Source: Serratia grimesii NBRC 13537 (GTDB lineage: Bacteria > Pseudomonadota > Gammaproteobacteria > Enterobacterales > Enterobacteriaceae). Taken from it: a stretch of DNA of 64,000 bases. Shown here piece after piece: positions 29,279 to 37,002 of this stretch (its first letter is position 1; each line of letters starts with the position of its first letter). Location of the stretch: the NCBI RefSeq assembly GCF_001590905.1, contig NZ_BCTT01000012.1:124001-188000 (forward strand), given 5' to 3'. The notes beneath the pieces were generated by a model. It saw nothing but the letters and a program-made list of their open reading frames with translations. It was not told where the DNA came from and did not search any database. The position numbers and the translations under genes are program-made.

Positions 29279-29381
29279 GGTTTCGCCCCGTTACTTGTCT
29301 TGTTTAGGAGAAAAATTGTCTGGATATCACTATATATAATAAACCGGACACGCGTAAACTAGCCAGCATGTCAGTCGTTAA

Positions 29382-29396
29382 TGAGAATAATTATCA
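29382..29396. promoter_or_regulatory. Fur-like box at the EamA transporter start
   Basis: TGAGAATAATTATCA matches the 7-1-7 Fur inverted repeat TGATAATNATTATCA at all specified positions except one (G for T). It touches the presumed start codon at 29396. An AT-rich promoter region (CTATATATAATAAA) lies about 50 bases upstream. Confidence 0.55.
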
Positions 29397-30298
29397 TGAA
29401 TATGCTCTTCCCTTTGCTGGCGGTCTTGATTTGGTCAATCAATGCCGTGGTCAGCAAACTCTCGGCCACCGCTATCGATCCGGCCGCCATTTCCTTCTAT
29501 CGCTGGCTGCTGGCGCTCGTCACCCTGACGCCGTTTGTCCTGCCTGGCGTGATCCGCCACTGGTCGGCAATACGTGCCAACTGGTGGAAATTGATGATTC
29601 TCGGCATGCTGGGCATGGTGCTGTATCAGAGTCTGGCGTACTACGCAGCACACAGTGTTAGCGCACTGTTTATGGGTATCATTGTTTCGTTGATCCCATT
29701 ACTGACCATTCTGATCAGCATTGTGCTGTTGCGTGTCGCGCCGACAGTAGGCATTGCGATCGGCAGCCTGTTGTCTTTGGGCGGTTTGATCTGGCTGGTG
29801 AGCGCCGGTAACCCCGGTGAGTTACTGAGCCACGGTATCGGTAAGGGTGAATTGATGATGTTTGCCGCTACCGCTTCGTATGCATTGTACGGCGTACTGA
29901 CCAAGCGCTGGGCGATTGCTCTGCCAAACTGGCAGTCGTTGTATGTGCAGATACTGTTCGGCGTGGTGTTGCTGTTACCGAATTTCCTGATGGCACAAGA
30001 CGTCGCGTTAACCAGCCAGAATATCCCGCTGGTCTTGTTCGCCGGCATCCCGGCGTCGATTATCGCGCCTTACTTGTGGATCCACGGGGTTATGCGTTTG
30101 GGGGCCAATACGGCATCAATCTTTATGAATCTGGCGCCGGTATTTACCGCCATCATTGCAGTGCTGTTCCTGCATGAACATCTGCACGGCTATCATCTGA
30201 TTGGCGGCGGTATTACCCTGCTGGGCGTGTTCCTGTCGCAGCGCCTGCGTACACCGTTGGCGCGCAAAGCAAAACAAGCCGCAGAGTGTAAAAGCTAA
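29396..30298 (+). CDS. EamA/DMT-family transporter
   Basis: This 300-residue protein has ten predicted membrane helices in two EamA repeats (first from LLAVLIWSINAVVSKLSA, second from GELMMFAATASYALYGVLTKRW). DMT exporters move amino acids, metabolites or metallophores; the substrate is unknown. I chose the ATG at 29396; starts at 29381 or 29402 are also possible. The stop codon overlaps the tctE stop by four bases (CTAA) on the opposite strand. Likely control comes from the divergent AraC regulator and perhaps Fur. Confidence 0.85.
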   Translation: MNMLFPLLAVLIWSINAVVSKLSATAIDPAAISFYRWLLALVTLTPFVLPGVIRHWSAIRANWWKLMILGMLGMVLYQSLAYYAAHSVSALFMGIIVSLIPLLTILISIVLLRVAPTVGIAIGSLLSLGGLIWLVSAGNPGELLSHGIGKGELMMFAATASYALYGVLTKRWAIALPNWQSLYVQILFGVVLLLPNFLMAQDVALTSQNIPLVLFAGIPASIIAPYLWIHGVMRLGANTASIFMNLAPVFTAIIAVLFLHEHLHGYHLIGGGITLLGVFLSQRLRTPLARKAKQAAECKS

Positions 30299-31713
30299 GG
30301 TAACAGTTGAAAACGCACCCGCACCAACAAGCCACCCAATGTGGCTGAGGTTAACAACTCTGGGCGGGTGCCGTGGTAACGAGTGATGTCACTCACCAAC
30401 GCCAACCCCAGCCCTGCACCGGGTTGGTCGCCCACGTTATCCAGTCGATGGAACGGCTGCAGTGCCTGCGCAGTGTCCTGTTGGGCAATGCCTGGGCCGC
30501 TGTCTTCAATTTCCAGTATCCCTTCCCCCGCCAAAGTATCCATGATTAGCCTTGCGGTGACTGTGCCCTGATTCGGCGTATACTTCAGCGCATTATCTAA
30601 CAGGTTTGCACACAGTTCGGTCAGCAGCAGCGCCTCTCCGCCTACCCAACATACCGATTCGCCCTCATAACCGAGATCGATACGTTTACTGCGCGCCTGT
30701 GGCAGACGAGAAAAACACGCATCACGCAATACTTGCGCCAGGTTCACTGGCTGCAACTTGCGATCGGCATCGTGTTCATGGGCTTTAAGCCTTGAGAGAT
30801 AAAGCAGACGATCGGTTAACGCCACGGTGTTATCCAATGTGGCGCTCATCGCCACCAGACTTTCCCGCCACTGCTCTGGCTTATCGCTGGCCAGCGCCAC
30901 CCCCACCTGCGTTTTCAGCACGGTTAACGGCGTCCGCAACTGATGTGAAGCATCAGCGCTGAAACGTTCCTGACGCGCCACCATTACACGCAACCTTTCG
31001 ATATAGCGGTTAAACGCCAGCAGCAGCGGCTGCATTTCCGACCATGGTAGTACCATGGGTAATGGCGTTAATTCACCCGGATCCCGTCGCAACATGATGC
31101 CTGAAAGCTTGCGCATCGGTTTAAGCACTCGCTTGAGAAGTGCAAAGGCCAGGATCATGGTCAGCACCACCACTGTACCCTGGCTGAGCAACGCGGAGAG
31201 CATCATTTGCCGCGCCAGATAGCGGCGTGATTCCAGCGTTTCTGCCACCAATATGGTTGCCATGCCCATCACGCCGGATTCGTTGATCGGTTGGAATAAT
31301 GCAGCCACACGAATGGGCCGTCCGCGGTATTCGGCATCATAGAAATGCACCAACGCGGGATACAAGCTCGATCGCAGAATATAAGGTGGCATGGGCGGCA
31401 GATCGTCATAGCCAGAAATGCTTTGGCCTTCTGGGGAAATCACCTCGTAATAGAGCTGATCGTTCATGTTGCGCTCAAAACTGTCGAGTACCACATAAGG
31501 GACATCCGCTTCGAGGCGGCCGTTACGCACCACCAGCCGCTCCGCTACCGTACGCGCCGATGCTAGCAGCGTACGATCATAGGCAAGGGTAGCGGCGTTC
31601 ATTGCACTGAAATAGTGGGTATAAATCGAGATACTGCCCAGCACCAAGAGTGGCAAACCAAAAAACAGTAACAACTGATAAAACAACGATTGCGGTGCGT
31701 TAAACCACCTCAT
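30295..31713 (-). CDS. tctE: Sensor histidine kinase TctE
   Basis: The 472-residue inner-membrane kinase has an N-terminal helix (LFYQLLLFFGLPLLVLGSISI), a periplasmic 2CSK-type sensor domain (about residues 40-165), a second helix and HAMP region, the phospho-accepting His in SADASHQLRTPLTVLKTQ, and the ATPase N, D and G boxes (LLDNALKYTPNQG, EIEDSGPGIA, GAGLGLALV). It pairs with TctD to sense tricarboxylates in Salmonella. The start MRWFNAPQSLF overlaps tctD by 14 bases and gives the expected length. Confidence 0.93.
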   Translation of the reverse strand: MRWFNAPQSLFYQLLLFFGLPLLVLGSISIYTHYFSAMNAATLAYDRTLLASARTVAERLVVRNGRLEADVPYVVLDSFERNMNDQLYYEVISPEGQSISGYDDLPPMPPYILRSSLYPALVHFYDAEYRGRPIRVAALFQPINESGVMGMATILVAETLESRRYLARQMMLSALLSQGTVVVLTMILAFALLKRVLKPMRKLSGIMLRRDPGELTPLPMVLPWSEMQPLLLAFNRYIERLRVMVARQERFSADASHQLRTPLTVLKTQVGVALASDKPEQWRESLVAMSATLDNTVALTDRLLYLSRLKAHEHDADRKLQPVNLAQVLRDACFSRLPQARSKRIDLGYEGESVCWVGGEALLLTELCANLLDNALKYTPNQGTVTARLIMDTLAGEGILEIEDSGPGIAQQDTAQALQPFHRLDNVGDQPGAGLGLALVSDITRYHGTRPELLTSATLGGLLVRVRFQLLP

Positions 31714-32374
31714 TGCAAAGCTCCAGGCTGTAGCCCAGACCGCGCAAGGTGATAATTGCCACATTGCTGCCCTGCAGCTTTTTCCGCAGCCGATGAACAT
31801 AGAGCTCAATGCTCTCAGGGTTAGCCTCATCGGCCAAGGTAAAAACCTGTTCGAACAACTGTTGTTTAGCAACGGGACGTCCACGACGATGGATCAATGC
31901 CGTCAGCACCGCCAGTTCACGCGGTGTCAGTTGCAGCGGCTTGTCGTCCAGTTGGAAATAACCCTCATCGTGATAGGTCAGCGCACCGTATTGCAGGGCT
32001 TGCTGAGTGACGCCGACGCTGCGGCGTAGCAACGCCCGAATTCGAGCTTCCAGCTCATCGAGTTCGAAGGGTTTAGTCAGATAGTCATCGGCCCCAAGAT
32101 TCAAACCCTTAACCCGATCGGCCACGTCGGTTCTGGCCGTCAAGAGCAATACCGGCAAGTCCTGCCCACGTTTACGCAACCGGGCCAGCAGTTCCAGACC
32201 ATTCAGACGCGGCAATGCCACGTCCAACACCACCAACGCATAGGTTTCATTTAACAACAAATGGTCAGCCGCCAACCCGTCCGGCGCAACATCGACGGCA
32301 AAACCGACGCCGGTCAGCGCCTTTTGCAGCCAGTGGGATAACTCAGGATGGTCCTCAACCAATAACAGACGCAT
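31700..32374 (-). CDS. tctD: Response regulator TctD
   Basis: The 224-residue OmpR-type regulator has a receiver domain with phospho-acceptor D51 (VVLDVALPRLNG) and Lys in YLTKPFE, and a C-terminal winged helix (ELAVLTALIHRRGRPVAKQQLFEQVF). In Salmonella TctD activates tctCBA in response to citrate or tricarballylate. Here tctDE and tctCBA are divergent, separated by about 840 bp that contain one small unknown gene. Confidence 0.93.
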   Translation of the reverse strand: MRLLLVEDHPELSHWLQKALTGVGFAVDVAPDGLAADHLLLNETYALVVLDVALPRLNGLELLARLRKRGQDLPVLLLTARTDVADRVKGLNLGADDYLTKPFELDELEARIRALLRRSVGVTQQALQYGALTYHDEGYFQLDDKPLQLTPRELAVLTALIHRRGRPVAKQQLFEQVFTLADEANPESIELYVHRLRKKLQGSNVAIITLRGLGYSLELCNEVV

Positions 32375-32595
32375 GTTTCCATTCCATTGATTTATCTATG
32401 CTCGCAGGCCGAATACTGCGCTATCGCATCAGGATCCGGCTTAACGAAAATTAACATGTTTATAACAGAAGAATGGCATGGAAGCCGCTGTGATAGAAGG
32501 GTTATGCCGGACCAGTTTTGGGAGCTGGAACACAATTGCGGCACTGAATAAACCCTGATCTACTGACGACGGTGGTTAATGTCGTGATCGAGGCA

Positions 32596-32916
32596 TTACT
32601 TTTCGCTATCAGCGAGGGCGATATCCAATACCGGCTGTAATTTGGCCGGGCTGAACGGGGGTGAAACCAATACAGTGCGGTTATTGCTGGCAAAAACAAT
32701 ATCAATGCCGGTAATGCATGCAGTCATCTGGCAAGCATATTTCTCGCCATTCTCTTTGGAAAAGTGCAGTTCAAAAACGCCGATATCTGGGCGCAGGCGT
32801 TTCAGCCGACAATGCCCAGTAGCCCCTGTCATCTCATCATAGGCCGCTGGTAACATCTTGATTGCACTAACTTTGGCACTGTCCCTACCACCGAATAATT
32901 TCCCTAACGAAAACAT
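32596..32916 (-). CDS. Unknown 106-residue protein between tctD and tctC
   Basis: The protein begins MFSLGKLFGGRDSAKVSAIK and has no signal peptide or membrane helix. It contains two Cys (in GHCRLKRL and YACQMTAC there are three in total). I do not recognise its family. The start is preceded by GAGGGG at about 10 bases, a good ribosome binding site, and base use looks like the neighbours, so it is probably real. It lies on the tctDE strand, upstream of tctD, and may be unrelated to tricarboxylate transport. Confidence 0.6.
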   Translation of the reverse strand: MFSLGKLFGGRDSAKVSAIKMLPAAYDEMTGATGHCRLKRLRPDIGVFELHFSKENGEKYACQMTACITGIDIVFASNNRTVLVSPPFSPAKLQPVLDIALADSEK

Positions 32917-33216
32917 AGCAATCCACCCCTCGTCATTTTATTTTTAGCCATTTTATCTCAAGGCAAAGAGAGCAAAACTGACATTACACAGGCTTTAAGC
33001 GAGGTTTACGGGCTGTTATTGCCCCCTGACATGTGTTAGCGCACTGGACAATCGGCTCTTTCAGCACCGGTATTTTGCCTCCAACAGGAGATGCGTATCA
33101 CATCCCGAAAACTTTTCCCGCGGTTGAAAGGTAAATGAAAGGTTGTTGATTTAACAATCCAGCAACCCGTATCGGCGGGGATCCGCAACGACAGAAAAAA
33201 CACCTTGGGGAAAGCA
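32917..33216. promoter_or_regulatory. tctC upstream region
   Basis: The 300 bp before tctC hold no gene. The tctC ribosome binding site is TGGGGAAAG. The TctD operator should lie here, but I cannot identify it from sequence. Confidence 0.4.
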
Positions 33217-34197
33217 ATGAAAAAAATAATCACCCGCACTCTGACCGCTACCGCCCTGCTGTTGGCAGCCAATCAGGCCTTTGCCGTGGAAGCACCGAAA
33301 CGCACCGAATGTATCGCCCCTGCCAAGCCTGGCGGTGGATTTGATCTGACCTGTAAGCTGATTCAGGTGTCCTTGCAGGAAACCAACGCCATCGATAAAC
33401 CGATGCGTGTCACCTACATGCCCGGTGGTGTCGGTGCAGTGGCCTATAACGCCATTGTCGCCCAACGTCCGGCAGAGTTTGGCACGGTCGTCGCTTTTTC
33501 CGGTGGGTCATTGTTGAACCTGTCACAAGGAAAATTCGGCCGTTACAACGTGGATGATGTGAAATGGCTGGCTGCTGTCGGTACCGACTACGGCATGATT
33601 GCCGTCCGCGCCGACTCGCCGTACAAAACGCTGAATGACCTGATGGATGCCTTCAAAAAAGATCCAAACAGCGTGGTGTTCGGTGCCGGTGCCTCTATCG
33701 GTAGCCAGGACTGGATGAAAACCGCCTTGCTGGCGCGTGAAGTTGGCATCGATCCTCATAAAATGCGTTACGTGGCGTTCGAAGGCGGCGGCGAGCCCGT
33801 TACCGCACTGCTCGGCAACCACATTCAGGCAGTCTCAGGCGATCTGAGTGAAATGGTTCCTTACCTGCAGGGTGATAAAATTCGCGTGCTGGCGGTCTAT
33901 GCCGACCAACGCCTGCCAGGCCAATTAGCCAATGTACCCACCGCCAAAGAACAGGGATTCAATCTGGTTTGGCCGATTATCCGCGGCTTCTACGTAGGCC
34001 CGAAGGTCAGCGAAGAGGAATACCAGTGGTGGCTCGATACCTTCCAGAAAATGATGAAGACCGAAGAATTCAAAAAGCAACGTGATCTGCGTGGCCTGTT
34101 CGAATTTAACCTGACCGGCAAGGAACTGGATGCCTACGTGAAAAAACAAGTCGAACAGTACCGCGAACAAGCCAAAGTTTTCGGCCTGGCCAAGTAA
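33217..34197 (+). CDS. tctC: Tricarboxylate-binding periplasmic protein TctC
   Basis: The 326-residue protein has a 23-residue signal peptide ending NQAFA. It is the solute receptor of the tripartite tricarboxylate transporter, and in Salmonella it binds citrate, fluorocitrate and tricarballylate. The family signature AKPGGGFDLTCKL lies near mature residue 20, and GAGASIGSQDW and FEGGGEPVTALLGNHI are also present. It is the first gene of tctCBA, as in Salmonella. Confidence 0.95.
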   Translation: MKKIITRTLTATALLLAANQAFAVEAPKRTECIAPAKPGGGFDLTCKLIQVSLQETNAIDKPMRVTYMPGGVGAVAYNAIVAQRPAEFGTVVAFSGGSLLNLSQGKFGRYNVDDVKWLAAVGTDYGMIAVRADSPYKTLNDLMDAFKKDPNSVVFGAGASIGSQDWMKTALLAREVGIDPHKMRYVAFEGGGEPVTALLGNHIQAVSGDLSEMVPYLQGDKIRVLAVYADQRLPGQLANVPTAKEQGFNLVWPIIRGFYVGPKVSEEEYQWWLDTFQKMMKTEEFKKQRDLRGLFEFNLTGKELDAYVKKQVEQYREQAKVFGLAK

Positions 34198-34209
34198 CCG
34201 GGGGATACC

Positions 34210-34641
34210 ATGAGCGATCGCATTTTCGCTGGTTTCTGGCTGCTGTTGTGCATCGGTGGTCTGTTTATCGGCTGGGGAATCCAGAGCGAATACAGTTATG
34301 AACCCCTGGGGCCACGCCCCTTCCCTCTGGCCATTCTTAGCTTGATGGCACTGTGTGCCGCGCTGCTGCTGTTGAACAAGCCGCAGGTCGTTGAGTGGCC
34401 ACATAGCAAGGTGATGCAACGCCTGCTGGTGCTGGTCATTACGTTGGTACTGTATGCCTGGGGCTTCGAATGGTTGGGCTTCCCGCTGGCAACCGCATTG
34501 CTGACCTTCAGTATTGGCCTATTGTTCCAGGCCAGTCTACTGGCAGCAGCGGTGTCCGGCGCAGTCATGGGCGTTGCGTTGTATTACGCCTTTGACCGCT
34601 TACTTGATGTAACACTGCCACTCGGCGTTTGGCTGAGCTAA
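34210..34641 (+). CDS. tctB: Tricarboxylate transporter small membrane subunit TctB
   Basis: The 143-residue protein has four predicted helices and is the small, poorly conserved membrane component of TTT systems. It follows tctC by 12 bases and ends 11 bases before the tctA start. The length is as in Salmonella TctB (144). Confidence 0.92.
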   Translation: MSDRIFAGFWLLLCIGGLFIGWGIQSEYSYEPLGPRPFPLAILSLMALCAALLLLNKPQVVEWPHSKVMQRLLVLVITLVLYAWGFEWLGFPLATALLTFSIGLLFQASLLAAAVSGAVMGVALYYAFDRLLDVTLPLGVWLS

Positions 34642-34652
34642 CGGGGGCGATG

Positions 34653-36170
34653 ATGGATACCTGGATGTACTTATCTCAAGGGTTCGAAGTGGCACTGGTG
34701 CCACAGAACCTGATTATCGCCCTGATTGGCTGCTTCGTTGGCACAATTGTCGGCTTGCTGCCGGGGTTAGGGCCAATCAACGGCGTGGCAATCCTGTTGC
34801 CACTGGCGTTTGCCCTTAAGCTACCGGCCGAATCTGCACTGATCCTGCTGGCAACGGTGTACATCGGCTGTGAATACGGCGGTCGTATCTCCTCAATACT
34901 GCTCAACGTCCCGGGTGATGCCGCAGCAATCATGACCGCACTGGACGGCTACCCGATGGCGCAGCAAGGCCGTGCCGGTGTGGCACTGTCGATCTCGGCG
35001 GTCAGCTCCTTTACCGGTTCACTCATTGCTATCGGCGGGATTATCCTGTTCGCTCCCCTGCTGGCACGCTGGTCGCTGGCGTTCGGCCCAGCCGAATACT
35101 TTGCCCTGATGGTGTTCGCTATTGCCTGCCTGGGTAGCATGATGAGCCAAAACCCTCTGAAATCGCTGCTGGCGGCGCTGATTGGTCTGGGACTGGCAAC
35201 GGTCGGGGTAGACGCTAACACAGGTGTTTATCGCTTCACCTTCGACAGCATCCACCTCTCCGATGGTGTGCAATTCATCGTGGTCGTTATCGGTCTGTTC
35301 TCGGTCAGTGAAATTCTGTTGATGCTGGAAAGCACCAGCGGCGGACAAAAACTGGTGCGCAAAACCGGTCGGTTATTGTTCAACCGCAAAGAGGCCGCTC
35401 AGTGCGTTGGCCCAACATTGCGCTCTTCCGTGGTGGGGTTCTTTGTCGGCATTCTGCCGGGTGCCGGCGCAACAATTGCCAGCGCACTCACATACATGAC
35501 CGAAAAGAAAATCAGCGGCAACAGCGAAACCTTCGGTAAAGGGGACATTCGTGGTGTCGCAGCGCCAGAGGCAGCCAACAACGCTTCAGCCTGTGGCTCA
35601 TTCATCCCTATGTTAACGCTGGGTGTTCCTGGTTCCGGCACCACTGCGGTCATGATGGGCGCACTGACGCTGTACAACATCACCCCCGGCCCGGCAATGT
35701 TCACCGAACAGCCGGATATTGTCTGGGGGCTGATCGCCGCACTGCTGATTGCCAACGTCATTCTGTTGATCATGAACCTGCCGTTGGTGGGTCTGTTCAC
35801 CCGCATGCTGACCATTCCACTGTGGTTCCTGGTACCGGCGATTGCTGCCGTATCCGCGGTGGGCGTATACGCCGTACACAGCACGACCTTTGACCTGCTG
35901 TTGATGATCGGACTCGGGGTGTTTGGTTATATCTTGAGGAAAATGCATTTCCCGATGTCACCGCTCATTCTGGGTTTCGTATTGGGAGAGATGTTAGAAC
36001 AAAACCTGCGCCGAGCGCTGTCAATCAGCAACGGAGAGTTTGGCATCTTGTGGAGCAGCAGTATCGCGCAAACACTGCTGGTATTGGCGGTATCTGTATT
36101 GGTGCTGCCACCTTTGCTGCGTAAATTGCGTAAACGCCGTATGTCGGCGGAAGCGGCTAAAGCCGAATAG
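34653..36170 (+). CDS. tctA: Tricarboxylate transporter large membrane subunit TctA
   Basis: The 505-residue protein has about twelve helices. It contains the two glycine-rich family motifs LLPGLGPINGVAILLPLAFA and GILPGAGATIASALTYM, and LGVPGSGTTAVMMGAL. It forms the Na+-coupled transport channel with TctB. Two adjacent ATG codons occur at 34650 and 34653; the second gives MDTWMYLSQGF, the Salmonella start. A strong terminator follows. Confidence 0.95.
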   Translation: MDTWMYLSQGFEVALVPQNLIIALIGCFVGTIVGLLPGLGPINGVAILLPLAFALKLPAESALILLATVYIGCEYGGRISSILLNVPGDAAAIMTALDGYPMAQQGRAGVALSISAVSSFTGSLIAIGGIILFAPLLARWSLAFGPAEYFALMVFAIACLGSMMSQNPLKSLLAALIGLGLATVGVDANTGVYRFTFDSIHLSDGVQFIVVVIGLFSVSEILLMLESTSGGQKLVRKTGRLLFNRKEAAQCVGPTLRSSVVGFFVGILPGAGATIASALTYMTEKKISGNSETFGKGDIRGVAAPEAANNASACGSFIPMLTLGVPGSGTTAVMMGALTLYNITPGPAMFTEQPDIVWGLIAALLIANVILLIMNLPLVGLFTRMLTIPLWFLVPAIAAVSAVGVYAVHSTTFDLLLMIGLGVFGYILRKMHFPMSPLILGFVLGEMLEQNLRRALSISNGEFGILWSSSIAQTLLVLAVSVLVLPPLLRKLRKRRMSAEAAKAE

Positions 36171-36173
36171 GTA

Positions 36174-36205
36174 AAAAGGGCGGGTTAATCACCCGCCCTT
36201 TTCAT
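36174..36205. terminator. Terminator between tctA and the acetyltransferase
   Basis: AAAAGGGCGGGT (36174-36185) pairs with ACCCGCCCTTTT (36191-36202) around TAATC, followed by CATTT. It serves both convergent genes. Confidence 0.9.
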
Positions 36206-36216
36206 TTATCTGATCA

Positions 36217-36846
36217 CTAACGCTCAATACCTCTTACCACCCGCTCAAGTCCCGTAATATCATCACTGGCCAGCAAGGGTTGCACACAAGCAAAATCCTC
36301 GGCTGACAAATCATAAATACGCAAAGCAAGTAATCGGGCAATGATCTGCGGGGTAAATCGCTGCTTTATCGGTCGTGCCGGATTACCGCCTACAATGGTG
36401 TAAGGCTCAACGTCCGCCGTCACAATGCTACCTGCGGCAACAACCGCCCCTTCCCCAATGGTCACGCCCGGCATTAACATCGCCCGCATACCTATCCAGC
36501 AGCCATCTCCCAACCGGGTATCCCCTTTCGGCCGATAGGCAGCCTGGATGCTTTCCATCATCGGGTACAAGCAAAACCAATCGGTGCGGTGGGTATGGTT
36601 CCCCCCCATCAGGATTACGGCTTCAGCGGCAATACAGACATAATCGCCAATCAGTAATTGGTCTATCGTCCCGAGCGGTTGCCACTGCTGGCTGACCGCA
36701 TCGCCGTGCAAATAGCGCACCACAGAGCGTTCAAAGCCATCATCCAGGTAGTCACTGTAATAGCTGTGGGTCCCCTTGACGATAATGTTGGGGTTGGTTA
36801 CCGTTTGGTGCAGCAATTCTGTTTTTGACCAGTGTTTTTCAGTCAT
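36217..36846 (-). CDS. CatB/Vat-type xenobiotic O-acetyltransferase
   Basis: The 209-residue left-handed beta-helix (hexapeptide) acetyltransferase resembles type B chloramphenicol and streptogramin A acetyltransferases. The catalytic His is H86 in [15 protein letters not shown], the hexapeptide repeats run from about residue 112 ([19 protein letters not shown]), and the family ending [16 protein letters not shown] is present. It could use acetyl-CoA to inactivate chloramphenicol, a streptogramin or a related hydroxyl compound; the real substrate is unknown. Its weak AAGAG site lies in a hairpin, and the leader holds two tiny reading frames. It is downstream of an EamA transporter on the same strand. 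Confidence 0.88.
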   Translation of the reverse strand: MTEKHWSKTELLHQTVTNPNIIVKGTHSYYSDYLDDGFERSVVRYLHGDAVSQQWQPLGTIDQLLIGDYVCIAAEAVILMGGNHTHRTDWFCLYPMMESIQAAYRPKGDTRLGDGCWIGMRAMLMPGVTIGEGAVVAAGSIVTADVEPYTIVGGNPARPIKQRFTPQIIARLLALRIYDLSAEDFACVQPLLASDDITGLERVVRGIER

Positions 36847-36882
36847 GGCGTTTTCTCTTGAATCTGTTACAAGAGCCACAGC

Positions 36883-36912
36883 CTACTGTCTGTGGCAGTG
36901 TTTTTCGGTCAT
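36883..36912 (-). CDS. Tiny leader frame 2 (MTEKHCHRQ)
   Basis: Nine codons then TAG. The first 17 bases differ from the acetyltransferase start at one position, giving MTEKHC against MTEKHW. The start codon lies in the loop of hairpin A, and the ribosome binding site is poor. It may be a duplication remnant, not a translated peptide. Confidence 0.25.
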   Translation of the reverse strand: MTEKHCHRQ

Positions 36913-36926
36913 AAAACACTGCCCGG

Positions 36927-36968
36927 TTAAGCGATTAACGCCCGTTTTAATCTTGGGTTGTTAGTCAT
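36927..36968 (-). CDS. Tiny leader frame 1 (MTNNPRLKRALIA)
   Basis: Thirteen codons then TAA, behind GGAGG with a 5-base spacer, 35 bases after the stop codon of the EamA gene. The RLKR stretch resembles the Arg/Lys-x-Arg/Lys motif at which macrolides arrest ribosomes in some erm leader peptides. It could also be a chance frame or a remnant of a longer gene. It is the best-initiated tiny frame in the region. Confidence 0.4.
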   Translation of the reverse strand: MTNNPRLKRALIA

Positions 36969-37002
36969 TAATGCCTCCAAATTTCGGCGTAAGGGTAACA
37001 AA

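Larger units (their letters stand above)
36847..36980 (-). promoter_or_regulatory. Candidate translational attenuator of the CatB-type gene
   Basis: In order on the minus strand: a GGAGG site, a 13-codon frame, and hairpin A (arms 36913-36923 and 36894-36904, 11 perfect pairs, loop ATGACCGA holding the start codon of a second tiny frame). Next is hairpin B (GCCACAG 36890-36896 with CTGTGGC 36875-36881), then hairpin C (CTCTTG 36870-36875 with CAAGAG 36855-36860), which covers the acetyltransferase ribosome binding site. A and B share bases 36894-36896, and B and C share base 36875, so neighbouring stems exclude each other at these edges. The layout resembles leader-peptide control of cat, erm and cmlA genes; this is inference. 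Confidence 0.45.
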
